The position numbers and the translations under genes were made by a program. From JAYEIA01 sp964472505 (GTDB lineage Bacteria; Bacteroidota; Bacteroidia; Bacteroidales; JAADGE01): 52,661 nucleotides of DNA. Under the pieces are notes generated by a model. That model ran no database searches, was not told the DNA's origin, and was given only the letters and a program-made list of their open reading frames with translations. The DNA is taken from the NCBI GenBank assembly GCA_964472505.1, contig CAYYQW010000020.1, positions 1 to 52,661 of the forward strand, given 5' to 3'. Positions 17,908-27,424 of the stretch are shown here, piece after piece. Position 1 is the first letter of the stretch. Every line of letters begins with the position of its first letter.

Positions 17908-18867
17908 ATGAATACATCCGCTTACAACACAAACGACCTAATTCTTGGCTGCATGCATCTTGGCGGGAGTTGGAACACCTCCCCTTTTTCGGATAAAGAA
18001 AGACAAAATGCCTTTCAAACGCTTGATGCCGCCATAGAGAACGGCATTAACCGTTTTGACCATGCAGATATTTATACGCTTGGAAAATCAGAAAAAATAT
18101 TCGGGGAATGGCTGAAAGCTAATTCCGCTTTGCGCTCGAAAATTGAAATCCAAACTAAAGCCGGCATACTCTTGGGAAAAGGCGCTAATGGTTCCAACTA
18201 TTACCGTTCCGACAAGACATACCTCACGGAGCAATGCAATGCAAGCTTAAAATCTCTGCAAACCGATTATTTAGACAGCTTCTTAATCCATCGCCCGGAT
18301 CCATACACCCATCCCGAAGAAATTTCCGAAACCTTCCGCAGACTTAAAAGCGCCGGGAAAGTCAGGCACTTTGGTGTAAGCAATATGTCGGCTGCCCATA
18401 CGGCTGCCATACAAGATGCATGGGGCGAAGCCTTAACATGCAACCAATTGCAATTCAGTATCGGACACTCACAACTTGTGAGGCGCGAATTTTTTGAAAA
18501 CACAGAACAACTTCCGCCTGAAAGTATCGACCACAATTTGCTGCATTATCTGCAAAAGCAAAATATGGAATTGCAAGCCTGGAGCCCCTTGGATAACGGG
18601 CGCTTTACCAAACCGCTTAACAAAAAAGACAACGATACCGAAAAGCAAAGCAAAAAGCTTGTATCACAGCTCTCGAAGAAATATGCCTGTTCAAAAGAAG
18701 CCGTGGTTGTAGCCTGGATTTTCAAACTCCCCTTAAAAACAGCCGCCGTAATAGGAACCGGAAATCCGGAGCGCATAAAAGCTTGCACTCAAGCATTAAA
18801 TATTGAGCTTTCACATGAAGACACCTATAATTTATTAATCACGGCTTTCGGTGGAAAACTTCCTTAA
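17908..18867 (+). CDS. Aldo/keto reductase
   Basis: The product is an NAD(P)H-dependent oxidoreductase of the aldo/keto reductase superfamily with the (beta/alpha)8 fold. The catalytic tetrad is readable: D51 and Y56 in FDHADIYTLGKSE, K84 in EIQTKAG, and H128 in LIHRPD. The cofactor-binding C-terminus is intact (KTAAVIGTGNPERIKACTQAL). The N-terminal LILGCMHLGGSWN and the HRPDPYTHPEEISETF stretch are like the E. coli YdhF subgroup. Length (319) is normal. It follows the porin-like gene by 4 bases, a tight pairing that suggests the reductase acts on a compound brought in by that barrel. The compound itself is unknown. Confidence 0.92.
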   Translation: MNTSAYNTNDLILGCMHLGGSWNTSPFSDKERQNAFQTLDAAIENGINRFDHADIYTLGKSEKIFGEWLKANSALRSKIEIQTKAGILLGKGANGSNYYRSDKTYLTEQCNASLKSLQTDYLDSFLIHRPDPYTHPEEISETFRRLKSAGKVRHFGVSNMSAAHTAAIQDAWGEALTCNQLQFSIGHSQLVRREFFENTEQLPPESIDHNLLHYLQKQNMELQAWSPLDNGRFTKPLNKKDNDTEKQSKKLVSQLSKKYACSKEAVVVAWIFKLPLKTAAVIGTGNPERIKACTQALNIELSHEDTYNLLITAFGGKLP

Positions 18868-18948
18868 GTAATCCACGCTTTGCAATCTTAACATTACAGC
18901 ACCATTTTGAATACAGAAAAAACAATTTATTTACTCACAATTTCTATC

Positions 18949-18956
18949 TAATTTTG
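18949..18956 (+). promoter_or_regulatory. TAnnTTTG promoter box before rmuC
   Basis: TAATTTTG matches the Bacteroidota -7 consensus exactly, with its last base 34 bases before the rmuC ATG. The -33 element is degenerate. Confidence 0.45.
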
Positions 18957-18990
18957 TACAGAATTATTTACCCCAAAATTATTTCAGCGC

Positions 18991-20610
18991 ATGGAAAATT
19001 TATACATTATAGCAGCAGTATTAGTAGGTACGGCATTAGGTTTCATCATTCGCAAACTGAAGTCGGAACAGCAAAATGTCTCAAAAACAAAGTTTGATGA
19101 ACTCAATGAAAAGTATCAAAAGCTGAAAGAGGAATTCTATTTCTTTTCAAAAGAAAATGAAAAACTCAGTGCAGAAATAGTAAACTCAAAAAACGAAAAC
19201 GAAAATCTGCATAAATTACTTCAAACGAACAATGCAGAATTGGCAGCTTATAAAGAGCGAAATGCACACCTGAATGCCGAAAATGAAAAATTGGAAACCG
19301 GAGCCGAAAAAGACCAAGAATTCATGCAAGAACAAGCTGCAGAACTACAAGAACTAAAGGAAAGAAAAGCCACGCTTTCTGCGTCTTTAGAATCCTTGGA
19401 GAAATCCCACAATGCCCTAAAAACTGAACATACGGAAATTAAAGATAAGCTGAATAAAGAAATTGAGAAATTCTCATCGGCCAAAGAGTATATCAGCGAA
19501 ATTAGCGAACAAAACAAGCATTTGCAGGAAAAACTAGATACCGAGCGTAAAGACTTGGAAAACATAAAAGAAAAATTCACAAACGAGTTTAAAGTACTCG
19601 CCGACAAAGTATTGGAAGAAAAATCAGTAAAATTTACCGACCAAAACAAACAAAATATTGAAGGCATTTTAAATCCTTTAGGTAAAGAAATTGCCGAGTT
19701 TAAGAAAAAAGTAGAAGAAACCTATACCAATGAAACCCGCGAGCGACATTCGCTTGAGAAAGCCATCAAACAATTGGCTGAGCAAAACATCAGAATCAGT
19801 GAAGAAGCCAATAACTTAACACAGGCACTCAGAGGCTCGTCCAAGCAGCAAGGAGATTGGGGAGAAATGATTTTGGAGAGCATACTGGAACACTCCGGCC
19901 TGCAAAAAAACCGTGAATACTTTGTTCAAGACACGCTAAAAGACGAAGACGGCAACAGCCTGAAATCCGACAGCGGAAGACGCATGCAACCCGATATTCG
20001 CATAAAATACCCGGACGGAAAAGGCAATATCATTATCGACTCAAAAGTATCACTGACAGCTTATGAGCGTTTTTCTTCCGCCCAAAATGACCAAGAACAA
20101 CAAAAAGCTCTGGCCGAGCATCTGATTTCGATAAAAAAACACATCGACGAATTATCCGAAAAAAAATACCACGACTATACCGAAGGTACTGATTTCACAA
20201 TGATGTTCGTTCCCATAGAACCGGCTTATATGACTGCCATGCAAGCCGACCCAAACCTTTGGAACTACGCTTATCAAAAACGCATTATTCTGATAAGCCC
20301 AACCAACTTGATAGCAGCCTTGAAACTGGTAAAAGACATGTGGGAAAGAAAATATCAAAACGATCATGCGCTGGAAATTGCCGACAGAGGCGGAAAACTT
20401 TATGACAAGTTTGTAAACTTCACCGAAAGTTTGGAGGAAATCGGAAAGCATCTTGAAAGAAGCAAAGAAAGTCATGAAAGAGCCATGAGCCAGCTTTCTT
20501 CCGGCCGCGGAAATTTAATACGCCAGGTAGAGCAATTAAAAGAGTTGCGCGTAAAAACAGAAAAACAATTACCCGCAAGTTTGCTGGATAAAGCCAACGA
20601 AATTGAGTAA
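18991..20610 (+). CDS. rmuC: DNA recombination protein RmuC
   Basis: RmuC is a membrane-anchored protein that limits inversions and rearrangements at short inverted repeats; a nuclease-like fold is proposed for its core. This copy (539 residues) has an N-terminal transmembrane helix (about residues 3-22, IIAAVLVGTALGFII). A very long Glu/Lys-rich coiled coil follows (about 25-260), then the conserved RmuC domain (about 270-500). The domain contains GSSKQQGDWGEMILESILEHSGL, GRRMQPDIRIKYPDG, NIIIDSKVSLTAYERF and FVPIEPAYMTAMQADPNLW, all diagnostic. It seems to be its own transcription unit. In a window rich in inverted repeats, its presence is a reminder of what it is thought to suppress, but RmuC is near-universal and no direct link is implied. 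Confidence 0.96.
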   Translation: MENLYIIAAVLVGTALGFIIRKLKSEQQNVSKTKFDELNEKYQKLKEEFYFFSKENEKLSAEIVNSKNENENLHKLLQTNNAELAAYKERNAHLNAENEKLETGAEKDQEFMQEQAAELQELKERKATLSASLESLEKSHNALKTEHTEIKDKLNKEIEKFSSAKEYISEISEQNKHLQEKLDTERKDLENIKEKFTNEFKVLADKVLEEKSVKFTDQNKQNIEGILNPLGKEIAEFKKKVEETYTNETRERHSLEKAIKQLAEQNIRISEEANNLTQALRGSSKQQGDWGEMILESILEHSGLQKNREYFVQDTLKDEDGNSLKSDSGRRMQPDIRIKYPDGKGNIIIDSKVSLTAYERFSSAQNDQEQQKALAEHLISIKKHIDELSEKKYHDYTEGTDFTMMFVPIEPAYMTAMQADPNLWNYAYQKRIILISPTNLIAALKLVKDMWERKYQNDHALEIADRGGKLYDKFVNFTESLEEIGKHLERSKESHERAMSQLSSGRGNLIRQVEQLKELRVKTEKQLPASLLDKANEIE

Positions 20611-20710
20611 GATTTAACACAAATAGTGGCAAATATTTCGTATATTCATAAAAATATGCAACATTTTTACAAAAAAATGCGTCTGTCAATAAATCAGAAC
20701 TCAATATATA

Positions 20711-23700
20711 ATGCCGCATAAATTCTTTCTTTCGTTATTACTCGCTTGGTCCATTCTTATACCGACACAGGCAAAAGCAGATTCTGCACCTAATGCGCAA
20801 AAAGCAGCTTTTGAACTTGTCAGTATAAACGTAACCCATATCAGCGACTGCTACGGCGACAACAGCGGAAGCATTGAAATAATAGTTTCCGGCGGCCAAA
20901 GTCCTTACAAATATTCCATTGACGGCGGCAGCTCATATACGGAAGATCCCGGAACTTCATACACTTTTCCAAACTTAACAGCCGGAGTATATACAATTGT
21001 AGTTCAGGATAATCTTGACGAACAAGTATCCGATGTAGTAAGTATAAACCAACCGACACAAATTCATATTAGCAGCACCTCACATACCAATGTAACGGGC
21101 TGCTACGGCGATGCAAACGCTACCATAAGCATCTCGGCAACCAACGGCACACCGCCTTATACCTACTCCGTAGATAACGGAAGCAGCTACCACAACAACG
21201 GCGGAAATTTCACTAACCTTACCGCCGGAAGCTATACCATAAAAGTGCAAGACAACAACGGATGTATAAGAACCGGAAATACCATTACGATTACTCAACC
21301 CGTTGAGTTGGAAATTAATAATCTCGGATTAGGGCATATTGAAGGCTGTTACGGTGACCTGTCCGGATTCATCGAAATAGATGCTACCGGAGGTACCATA
21401 CCAAGACAATACTCCATTGAGGGAGGCTCCAATCCTCAATCGAGTGCTCATTTCGGTGGTTTGCCCGCAGGCAATTATTCCGTTCTGGTAGAAGATGCTA
21501 ACGGATGTACGGCGGATGCCGGCACACAAACGCTGACCCAACCCGATGAATTAATTATTACTTCCGAAAATGCTTTTGACGTTAATACCTGCTACGGTGA
21601 AAATACCGGACGTATTGAAATTGCTGCAACAGGCGGCACAGGCGAGCTACAATATTCCATTTACGGCGGCTTTGCCACACAAATATCCGGAAACTTTCCC
21701 GATTTATATGCCGGCACCTACGATGTGGCCGTGATAGATCAAAACAACTGTACCGTAAACGGAAGCTCACTCACCATAGATGAGCCGCCCTTACTGAAAA
21801 TAACCGATACAGATACAACACATGTAACCGGCTGCTTTGGAGACGACAGCGGAGAAATTGTAATAACAGCTACAGGCGGTACCGGTACCATACAGTACTC
21901 AGTTGATAACGGCAGCAATTTTCAAAACAACGGAACTTTTGATAATTTAACAGCCGGCACTTATCAAGTGATGATAAAGGACGCCAACGACTGTGAAACA
22001 ATCGGTGATTCATATTTCCTTACCCAACCCACCAAACTGATAGCGGACAACGCTTCATCATCGGATGTAGAAGATTGCTACGGAGATCACACGGGAAGCA
22101 TAAGCATGATTGCCTACGGCGGAACGGGAACGCTTGAATACTCCGTTGATAACGGAATAAGCTACGGTCCGGATTACTATGTTGAATCTCTTCCGGCAGG
22201 CACTTACTATACTAAAGTCCGAGATGCCAAAGGTTGCGTAGCCTCTTTTCCGGAAGAGTTGATTATATCGCAACCCGAAGAGTTAGTTATTCTTTCGGAA
22301 ACACCTACCGACCCAAGCTGCTACGGCCAAAGCAACGGACAAATTGAGATTAAGGCACAAGGCGGAGACGGTAATTATCAATACTCTGCTAACGGCGGAG
22401 GCAATTTCTACTTAACAAATGTAATAACCGGGCTGTCGGCCGGGCCAACATACGAAATTGTGGTTATGGACGGCAAAAATTGCAGCACAACGGGCGGCAC
22501 ACACATATTAAACAATCCGCCCGAATTACAAATTACCGATGAAAGCCATGAAGACGTAAGCTCATGCCACGGCGGCGAAAACGGAAGCATAAGCATTACG
22601 GCAACAGGCGGAACCGGACAAACATACTACTCCATAAACGGCGGTATTGACTATCAAACAACAGGAAGCTTCACCAACTTATCCGCCGGAAATTATCAAG
22701 TTATGCTTAAGGACGATAACGCATGTATAACAGTCGGATCACTTATTGAAATAGACCAACCCGCTGAATTGATTGAAAATCGTGTTAACTATGAAAATAT
22801 TAAAGGTTGTAACGGAGATGAAATTGGTTGGATCGAAATACAAGCATCCGGAGGCACCGCTCCCTTGAGTTATTCAATTGACGGCGGCACAAATTTTGAA
22901 ACCAACGGAGGTTTATTCGAAAATCTTCCGGCCGGCACCTACAATACGAAAGTAAAAGACGCAAAAGGCTGCCTAAGTGCTCAAAGCAGCACTGTAGTAT
23001 TAACAGAACCGGCGATATTAAGCTTTGAGCAAGCTGAAAGCGAAAGCATTCAATGCAACGGAGGTACCGACGGAAAAATAATCTTACAGGCAAACGGAGG
23101 CCTTTCGCCATACAAATATTCCATAGACGGAGGTACTACCTACAGTTCGAGTAATTCATTCTCCGGATTACCGGCCGGAAACTACCAAACAATGGTAAAA
23201 GATTCTCATAATTGCGAGCATACCGGCCCGGAACTCAGCATTACCGAACCCGATGAACTCATAATCCAAGACGTAAGCTATGAACATATAGACGACTGCT
23301 ACGGAGACAAAACCGGCAGCATCACAATTACGGCTTCAGGCGGTGTGCCCGAAATTGAATATTCAATTGATAACGGAAATACTTTTGATGCAAACGGCGG
23401 AGCATTTACAAACCTGCCGGCCGGTATTTACTATATTGACATTCGAGACAAAAATGAATGCCTGACTCAATATACACAATCGGTAGAACTTAACCAACCG
23501 ATAAAACTAAAGGTTACCGAAATTGAAACAATTGATATAAGCTGTTTTGGAGAAACAGACGGAGAAATTCATATTTCAGCATCCGGCGGTACCGGAATCA
23601 TTGAATACTCGATAGACGGAGGCGGCAGCTTTTATGCCAACAACGGAAGCTTCACGGAACTGTCCGGCGGCTCTTATTCCGTTAGCGCTGTTGATGCGAA

Positions 23701-25252
23701 CGGCTGTATTGAAAACGAAGGAATCGTACAGGTTTTTGAGCCGTCAGAATTACAAATTGACACCATTGTAGTAAAAGATGAAAAATGTGTAGATTCACAC
23801 GACGGCAGTATTTCGATATTTGCAATTGGCGGCGTAAGCCCCTACTCTTTCTCTGCTGACGGAGGCGGTAGCTTCCAATCTCAAATGCAAATTACCGGAC
23901 TGGCTCCGGGCGAATATCAACCAAGCATAGTAGATTATAACGGCTGCCGAAAAGACGGCGAAACGGTAACGATAGGAAGCCCGAATAATTCATCACTGTT
24001 TACGGCAACACCTTTAATCGGCTGTAGTCCTTTAGAAGTGGGTTTTACAAAAACAGAAAGCGGCGACACTTACCGCTGGAACTTTGGAGACGGCAGCACA
24101 AGCGGAGCTTCAAATCCGACCCACACATTTGTGAATGAAAACTTAGGGCCGCTTGACTACACCGTATGGTCTTATGCCCTTTCAGAAAACGGATGCAGAG
24201 ATTCTTCTTCAACCACCGTAAAAGTATATCCCCAACCGCGCTTAATATTCAGCACGCAAACCGATACACTGTATTTTCCCGATACAGAAATTATCATAAA
24301 CAATGAAAGCCCCTCCGGTTATTTCGACTATTTATGGGATTTTGGCGACGGATACACTTCTGCTGCAACAAATCCGCACCCCCATACCTACGACGACTGC
24401 GGAAGATACAGCATTTCAGTAGGCGCTAAGAACCAATGGTGTACGGATACTGTTCAGACAGAAATCAGCGTTCTGGCTCATGACCCCGAACCAATATTTG
24501 AACCCGACACCACCGAACAATGCTATCCGGCAGCCATCAATTTTACAAGCACCGCCGAACATTCCGTCAACTTTTTATGGGATTTTGATAACGGGGAAAC
24601 TTCAGAAGAACAAAACCCTTCAACCACCTACGAGGAACCCGGTACTTATCGCGTTACACTCAGTGCCGACGGCTATTGCAACACTTATGCTGAAACAGAT
24701 ACACTCATTTACATCTACGATTCTCCGCAAATTGATTTCAGGGTACAACCCGATTCCGTAATGCCGCCCAACCAACCCATTCATTGCTATAACTACTCAT
24801 CGGGTTATGAACTGCAATATTTCTGGGATTTAGGCGACGGTACAACATCAACGGAGCATTCGCCCATTCATTATTACAAAACTCCCGGAGAATATCTCGT
24901 ACAACTCACCGTAATATCAGGCCATAAATGCGTAGATTCACTGGCACGATCCGAAACGGTTTTTGTATTTCCTTACGGACATATTGAATTTCCCAACGCA
25001 TTCACCCCGGACGGCGACGGAGAAAATGACTACTTTAAACCGGCTGCTTATGACGGAATTTCCGAGTACCGGCTGCTTATATACAATCGCTGGGGACAAG
25101 TGGTTTATGAAACCGATAATCCGGATTACGGATGGAACGGAAAATACAAAGGAAGGCCTGCAGTGCAAGACGTTTATGCATGGCGCGTAAATGGCAAATA
25201 CCGAAACGGAACACCTTTTGAAAAAGCCGGGAACCTGACTTTAGTTCGATAA
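20711..25252 (+). CDS. T9SS-secreted SprB-repeat / PKD-domain surface protein (type B sorting domain)
   Basis: This is a 1513-residue exported protein. After the signal peptide (1-24, ending TQAKA) come about 13 SprB repeats (about 36-1095), each roughly 75-85 residues. Each repeat is built around a CYGD-x-x-G motif, then a GGTxPYxYSIDGG strand, FxNLxAGxY and VKDxNGC. Four PKD domains follow (about 1096-1420, with RWNFGDG, LWDFGDG, LWDFDNG and FWDLGDG cores). The last 85 residues are a CHU_C/type B T9SS sorting domain (FPNAFTPDGDGEND, LLIYNRWGQVVYE, DVYAWRV). SprB of Flavobacterium johnsoniae is a gliding adhesin with many more repeats. This smaller protein may act in adhesion, gliding or polymer binding. 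It lies just before recF, and nothing else in the window encodes T9SS machinery. Repeats 10 and 13 have altered Cys motifs (CNGGTDG, CVDSHDG). Confidence 0.93.
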   Translation: MPHKFFLSLLLAWSILIPTQAKADSAPNAQKAAFELVSINVTHISDCYGDNSGSIEIIVSGGQSPYKYSIDGGSSYTEDPGTSYTFPNLTAGVYTIVVQDNLDEQVSDVVSINQPTQIHISSTSHTNVTGCYGDANATISISATNGTPPYTYSVDNGSSYHNNGGNFTNLTAGSYTIKVQDNNGCIRTGNTITITQPVELEINNLGLGHIEGCYGDLSGFIEIDATGGTIPRQYSIEGGSNPQSSAHFGGLPAGNYSVLVEDANGCTADAGTQTLTQPDELIITSENAFDVNTCYGENTGRIEIAATGGTGELQYSIYGGFATQISGNFPDLYAGTYDVAVIDQNNCTVNGSSLTIDEPPLLKITDTDTTHVTGCFGDDSGEIVITATGGTGTIQYSVDNGSNFQNNGTFDNLTAGTYQVMIKDANDCETIGDSYFLTQPTKLIADNASSSDVEDCYGDHTGSISMIAYGGTGTLEYSVDNGISYGPDYYVESLPAGTYYTKVRDAKGCVASFPEELIISQPEELVILSETPTDPSCYGQSNGQIEIKAQGGDGNYQYSANGGGNFYLTNVITGLSAGPTYEIVVMDGKNCSTTGGTHILNNPPELQITDESHEDVSSCHGGENGSISITATGGTGQTYYSINGGIDYQTTGSFTNLSAGNYQVMLKDDNACITVGSLIEIDQPAELIENRVNYENIKGCNGDEIGWIEIQASGGTAPLSYSIDGGTNFETNGGLFENLPAGTYNTKVKDAKGCLSAQSSTVVLTEPAILSFEQAESESIQCNGGTDGKIILQANGGLSPYKYSIDGGTTYSSSNSFSGLPAGNYQTMVKDSHNCEHTGPELSITEPDELIIQDVSYEHIDDCYGDKTGSITITASGGVPEIEYSIDNGNTFDANGGAFTNLPAGIYYIDIRDKNECLTQYTQSVELNQPIKLKVTEIETIDISCFGETDGEIHISASGGTGIIEYSIDGGGSFYANNGSFTELSGGSYSVSAVDANGCIENEGIVQVFEPSELQIDTIVVKDEKCVDSHDGSISIFAIGGVSPYSFSADGGGSFQSQMQITGLAPGEYQPSIVDYNGCRKDGETVTIGSPNNSSLFTATPLIGCSPLEVGFTKTESGDTYRWNFGDGSTSGASNPTHTFVNENLGPLDYTVWSYALSENGCRDSSSTTVKVYPQPRLIFSTQTDTLYFPDTEIIINNESPSGYFDYLWDFGDGYTSAATNPHPHTYDDCGRYSISVGAKNQWCTDTVQTEISVLAHDPEPIFEPDTTEQCYPAAINFTSTAEHSVNFLWDFDNGETSEEQNPSTTYEEPGTYRVTLSADGYCNTYAETDTLIYIYDSPQIDFRVQPDSVMPPNQPIHCYNYSSGYELQYFWDLGDGTTSTEHSPIHYYKTPGEYLVQLTVISGHKCVDSLARSETVFVFPYGHIEFPNAFTPDGDGENDYFKPAAYDGISEYRLLIYNRWGQVVYETDNPDYGWNGKYKGRPAVQDVYAWRVNGKYRNGTPFEKAGNLTLVR

Positions 25253-25317
25253 ACTCGCCTAATACATGCTTATTGCGAACAATTAAAATCATGAGAAACT
25301 ATTTCAATGATTTTTGT

Positions 25318-25325
25318 TAACTTTG
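25318..25325 (+). promoter_or_regulatory. TAnnTTTG promoter box before recF
   Basis: TAACTTTG matches the -7 consensus exactly, with its last base 16 bases before the recF ATG at 25342. This would give an almost leaderless message for recF-dciA. Confidence 0.45.
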
Positions 25326-25341
25326 CGGCAAATTAAGCCCT

Positions 25342-26469
25342 ATGCAAATTTCACATCTGAAATTGGTGAATTTTAAAAACTATGCAAAAGCAGAACTGAG
25401 CTTTTGTGCAAAAATTAACTGCTTCACCGGACTTAACGGGGCAGGCAAAACCAACATTTTAGATGCTCTGCATTACCTTTCTTTCACCAAAAGCAACTTT
25501 AACCACAGCGATACGTTGCACATAAAAAAAGAAGAATTTTTTTTTGTTGTAGAGGGCAAATATTCTGAAAACGGAAACACGGAACAGATTATCTGCAGTT
25601 TTGAAAAAAGTAAAGGAAAAACCATCAAACGGAACGGAAAAAAATATCAACGCTATTCTGAACACATTGGCAAAATCCCCTTGGTAATAATTTCGCCGGA
25701 CGACAGTCGCCTTATTATTGGCTCGGGCGAAGAACGCCGCCGGTTTATTGACTCGGTCATTTCACAATATGACAGAGAATACCTCAATCAACTCATTAAA
25801 TACAACCGAGTTTTAAGCCAACGAAATAAATTTTTAAAAAGCAATGCGGTGCATGCCGAATCGGCGACGGAAACCATTGACATATACAACTTACAGTTGC
25901 ACGAAGCAGCAAGTTTCATTCATCGGGTACGCCGCGATTTTATTAATGATTTACGTCCGATCTTTGAACATTATTACCGTTTTATAGCCGGCGATACAGA
26001 AACGGTTCATCTAAAATACAACTCTCATCTACACAAAAAAGAGTTGTACGATTTACTGTCCGACAACTTTGAAAAAGACCGCATACTGCAATACACCTAT
26101 TACGGCATACATCGCGATGATATTGATTTATATATCAATGATTTTAAAATCAATAAATCAGGCTCACAAGGCCAACAAAAAACATTTTTGATAGCATTAA
26201 AACTGGCGCAGTATGATTTCATAAAACAATTGAGCGGTAAAAATCCAATTTTGCTTTTGGACGATATTTTTGATAAATTTGATGCCGAGCGTGTAAAGAA
26301 AATCATCCATCTGATTAAAGAAAACAGTTTCGGACAAATTTTTATAACCGACACAAATTCAAACCGCATACACAATATATTAGCTGACACCCAAACCGAA
26401 TACCGACTTTTTGAAGTTGAAAATAATGCGGTAAACGACCTAACAGAAAAGCATAAGTATGAAACGTAA
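25342..26469 (+). CDS. recF: DNA replication/repair protein RecF
   Basis: RecF is an SMC-like ABC ATPase that helps load RecA at single-strand gaps with RecO and RecR. The 375-residue length is typical. Visible motifs are Walker A GLNGAGKTN (about 30-38), the IIGSGEERRRFIDSVISQYDREYL block typical of RecF, the ABC signature in SGSQGQQKTFLIALKLAQ, and Walker B LLLDDIFDKFD (about 302-312), followed by the FITDTN D-loop/His-switch region. The start ATG gives the standard MQISHLKLVNFKNY N-terminus. It overlaps the next gene by 11 bases and so is translationally coupled to a DciA-like protein. Confidence 0.97.
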   Translation: MQISHLKLVNFKNYAKAELSFCAKINCFTGLNGAGKTNILDALHYLSFTKSNFNHSDTLHIKKEEFFFVVEGKYSENGNTEQIICSFEKSKGKTIKRNGKKYQRYSEHIGKIPLVIISPDDSRLIIGSGEERRRFIDSVISQYDREYLNQLIKYNRVLSQRNKFLKSNAVHAESATETIDIYNLQLHEAASFIHRVRRDFINDLRPIFEHYYRFIAGDTETVHLKYNSHLHKKELYDLLSDNFEKDRILQYTYYGIHRDDIDLYINDFKINKSGSQGQQKTFLIALKLAQYDFIKQLSGKNPILLLDDIFDKFDAERVKKIIHLIKENSFGQIFITDTNSNRIHNILADTQTEYRLFEVENNAVNDLTEKHKYET

Positions 26470-26749
26470 AAACACACAACCCTTGAAGGAAGTTATTGAC
26501 CGTTATTTAAAAATTATAGGAGCCGACAAACGACTAAAAGAAATACGGCTGAAAGAACAGTGGGAAGAAATAATCGGGAAAAGCATTGCAGCCAAAACCG
26601 AAAAAATTGTAATAAAAGACGGAACTGTGCATTTGCTCGTCCCGTCTTCGGTTGTAAAAAATGAGTTACGTATGGTAAAAAGTGAAATTATCCGACGATT
26701 CAATGAAGCGGCCGGAGAAAACATCATACGTGACCTTAAAATATATTAG
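26459..26749 (+). CDS. DUF721 / DciA-like protein, probable replicative helicase loader
   Basis: This 96-residue protein belongs to the DUF721 (DciA) family. In bacteria without DnaC or DnaI, DciA helps load or activate the replicative helicase DnaB. The recognisable core is the LKEVIDRYLKIIGADKRLKEIRLKEQWEEIIGKSIAAKTE helix pair followed by the KH-like strand pattern DGTVHLLVPSSVVKNELRMVKSEIIRRFNE. It starts inside the recF coding end (11-base overlap, different frame). The coupling of recF with a DUF721 gene is a recurring bacterial arrangement and supports a replication role. It is shorter than many DciA proteins because it has only the conserved domain and no unstructured C-terminal extension. 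Symbol withheld because helicase loading is not shown for this subgroup. Confidence 0.85.
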   Translation: MKRKNTQPLKEVIDRYLKIIGADKRLKEIRLKEQWEEIIGKSIAAKTEKIVIKDGTVHLLVPSSVVKNELRMVKSEIIRRFNEAAGENIIRDLKIY

Positions 26750-26769
26750 GCTGACTGCCTACAGTCAGC
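26750..26769. terminator. Hairpin between convergent dciA-like gene and ndk
   Basis: A perfect 8-bp stem (GCTGACTG / CAGTCAGC, loop CCTA) follows the DUF721 stop codon directly and ends 12 bases before the ndk stop. The U-tract is weak on both strands, so it is a plausible but not ideal shared terminator. Confidence 0.5.
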
Positions 26770-26781
26770 AGTTTATAAATC

Positions 26782-27228
26782 TTACCAAGCTTCGTTGGTT
26801 CCTTCGGGTGTGTAACGCTCATATTTTGCAAAAAAGAAATCCGCTTCCTTCTCAGCATTCTCATCACTATCGGCACCGTGAACTGCATTTGCCTGAATAT
26901 CTGTCCCGTACAAATTGCGAATGGTTCCTTCGGCAGCTTCGGCCGGATTGGTAGCTCCGATTAGTTTACGATATTCCTTAACGGCATTCTCTTTCTCCAG
27001 AATCATTACCACTACGGGTCCTGAACTCATGTATGAAGTCAATTCATCAAAAAACGGACGCTCTTTGTGAATATTATAAAAAACCTGCGCTTCCTGCTTA
27101 CTCATGCGCAACATTTTTAAAGCTTTAATGCGAAAGCCGTTTTTAACAATGTGGTCCAAAATACCGCCTATATGTCCTTTATGGACAGCAGTCGGCTTAA
27201 TCAATGAAAAAGTTTTATTATTTGCCAT
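26782..27228 (-). CDS. ndk: Nucleoside-diphosphate kinase
   Basis: Ndk moves the gamma phosphate of ATP onto nucleoside diphosphates through a phospho-histidine, keeping NTP and dNTP pools balanced. The protein has 148 residues, the family's usual size. Diagnostic parts are TFSLIKPTAV at the N-terminus, GTIRNLYG and the active-site block NAVHGADSDENAEKE, where H117 is the phospho-acceptor. The usual NxxHGSDS reads NAVHGADS here, a conservative Ser-to-Ala change seen in some lineages. The extended C-terminal FFAKYERYTPEGTNEAW is also typical of Bacteroidota sequences. It stands alone and is convergent with recF-dciA. Confidence 0.97.
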   Translation of the reverse strand: MANNKTFSLIKPTAVHKGHIGGILDHIVKNGFRIKALKMLRMSKQEAQVFYNIHKERPFFDELTSYMSSGPVVVMILEKENAVKEYRKLIGATNPAEAAEGTIRNLYGTDIQANAVHGADSDENAEKEADFFFAKYERYTPEGTNEAW

Positions 27229-27258
27229 GTATCCGGTTTTTTAGATATTTTATACTCT

Positions 27259-27266
27259 CAAAAGTA
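27259..27266 (-). promoter_or_regulatory. TAnnTTTG promoter box of ndk
   Basis: The minus strand reads TACTTTTG here, an exact match to the -7 consensus, ending about 30 bases upstream of the ndk ATG. Confidence 0.45.
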
Positions 27267-27361
27267 AAAACTTTTTTCTGAAATTAGAATTTTTTAAGGT
27301 ATTTAGTGACATTTTCTATAACAGACATATAGAACTATTTGGATAATAACAATGATATATA

Positions 27362-27399
27362 ATAAAAAAAGCTGCCCCGCCATAATCGGCAGGACAGTT
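27362..27399 (-). terminator. Terminator of the susC-susD-susE operon
   Basis: On the minus strand a 10-bp stem (CTGTCCTGCC with GGCGGGGCAG, including G-U pairs) and a 6-base loop are followed by CTTTTTTT. It begins 26 bases after the SusE-like stop codon and marks the end of the leftward operon. Confidence 0.85.
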
Positions 27400-27424
27400 A
27401 ATAATCTATATTATGAAAAAACTA

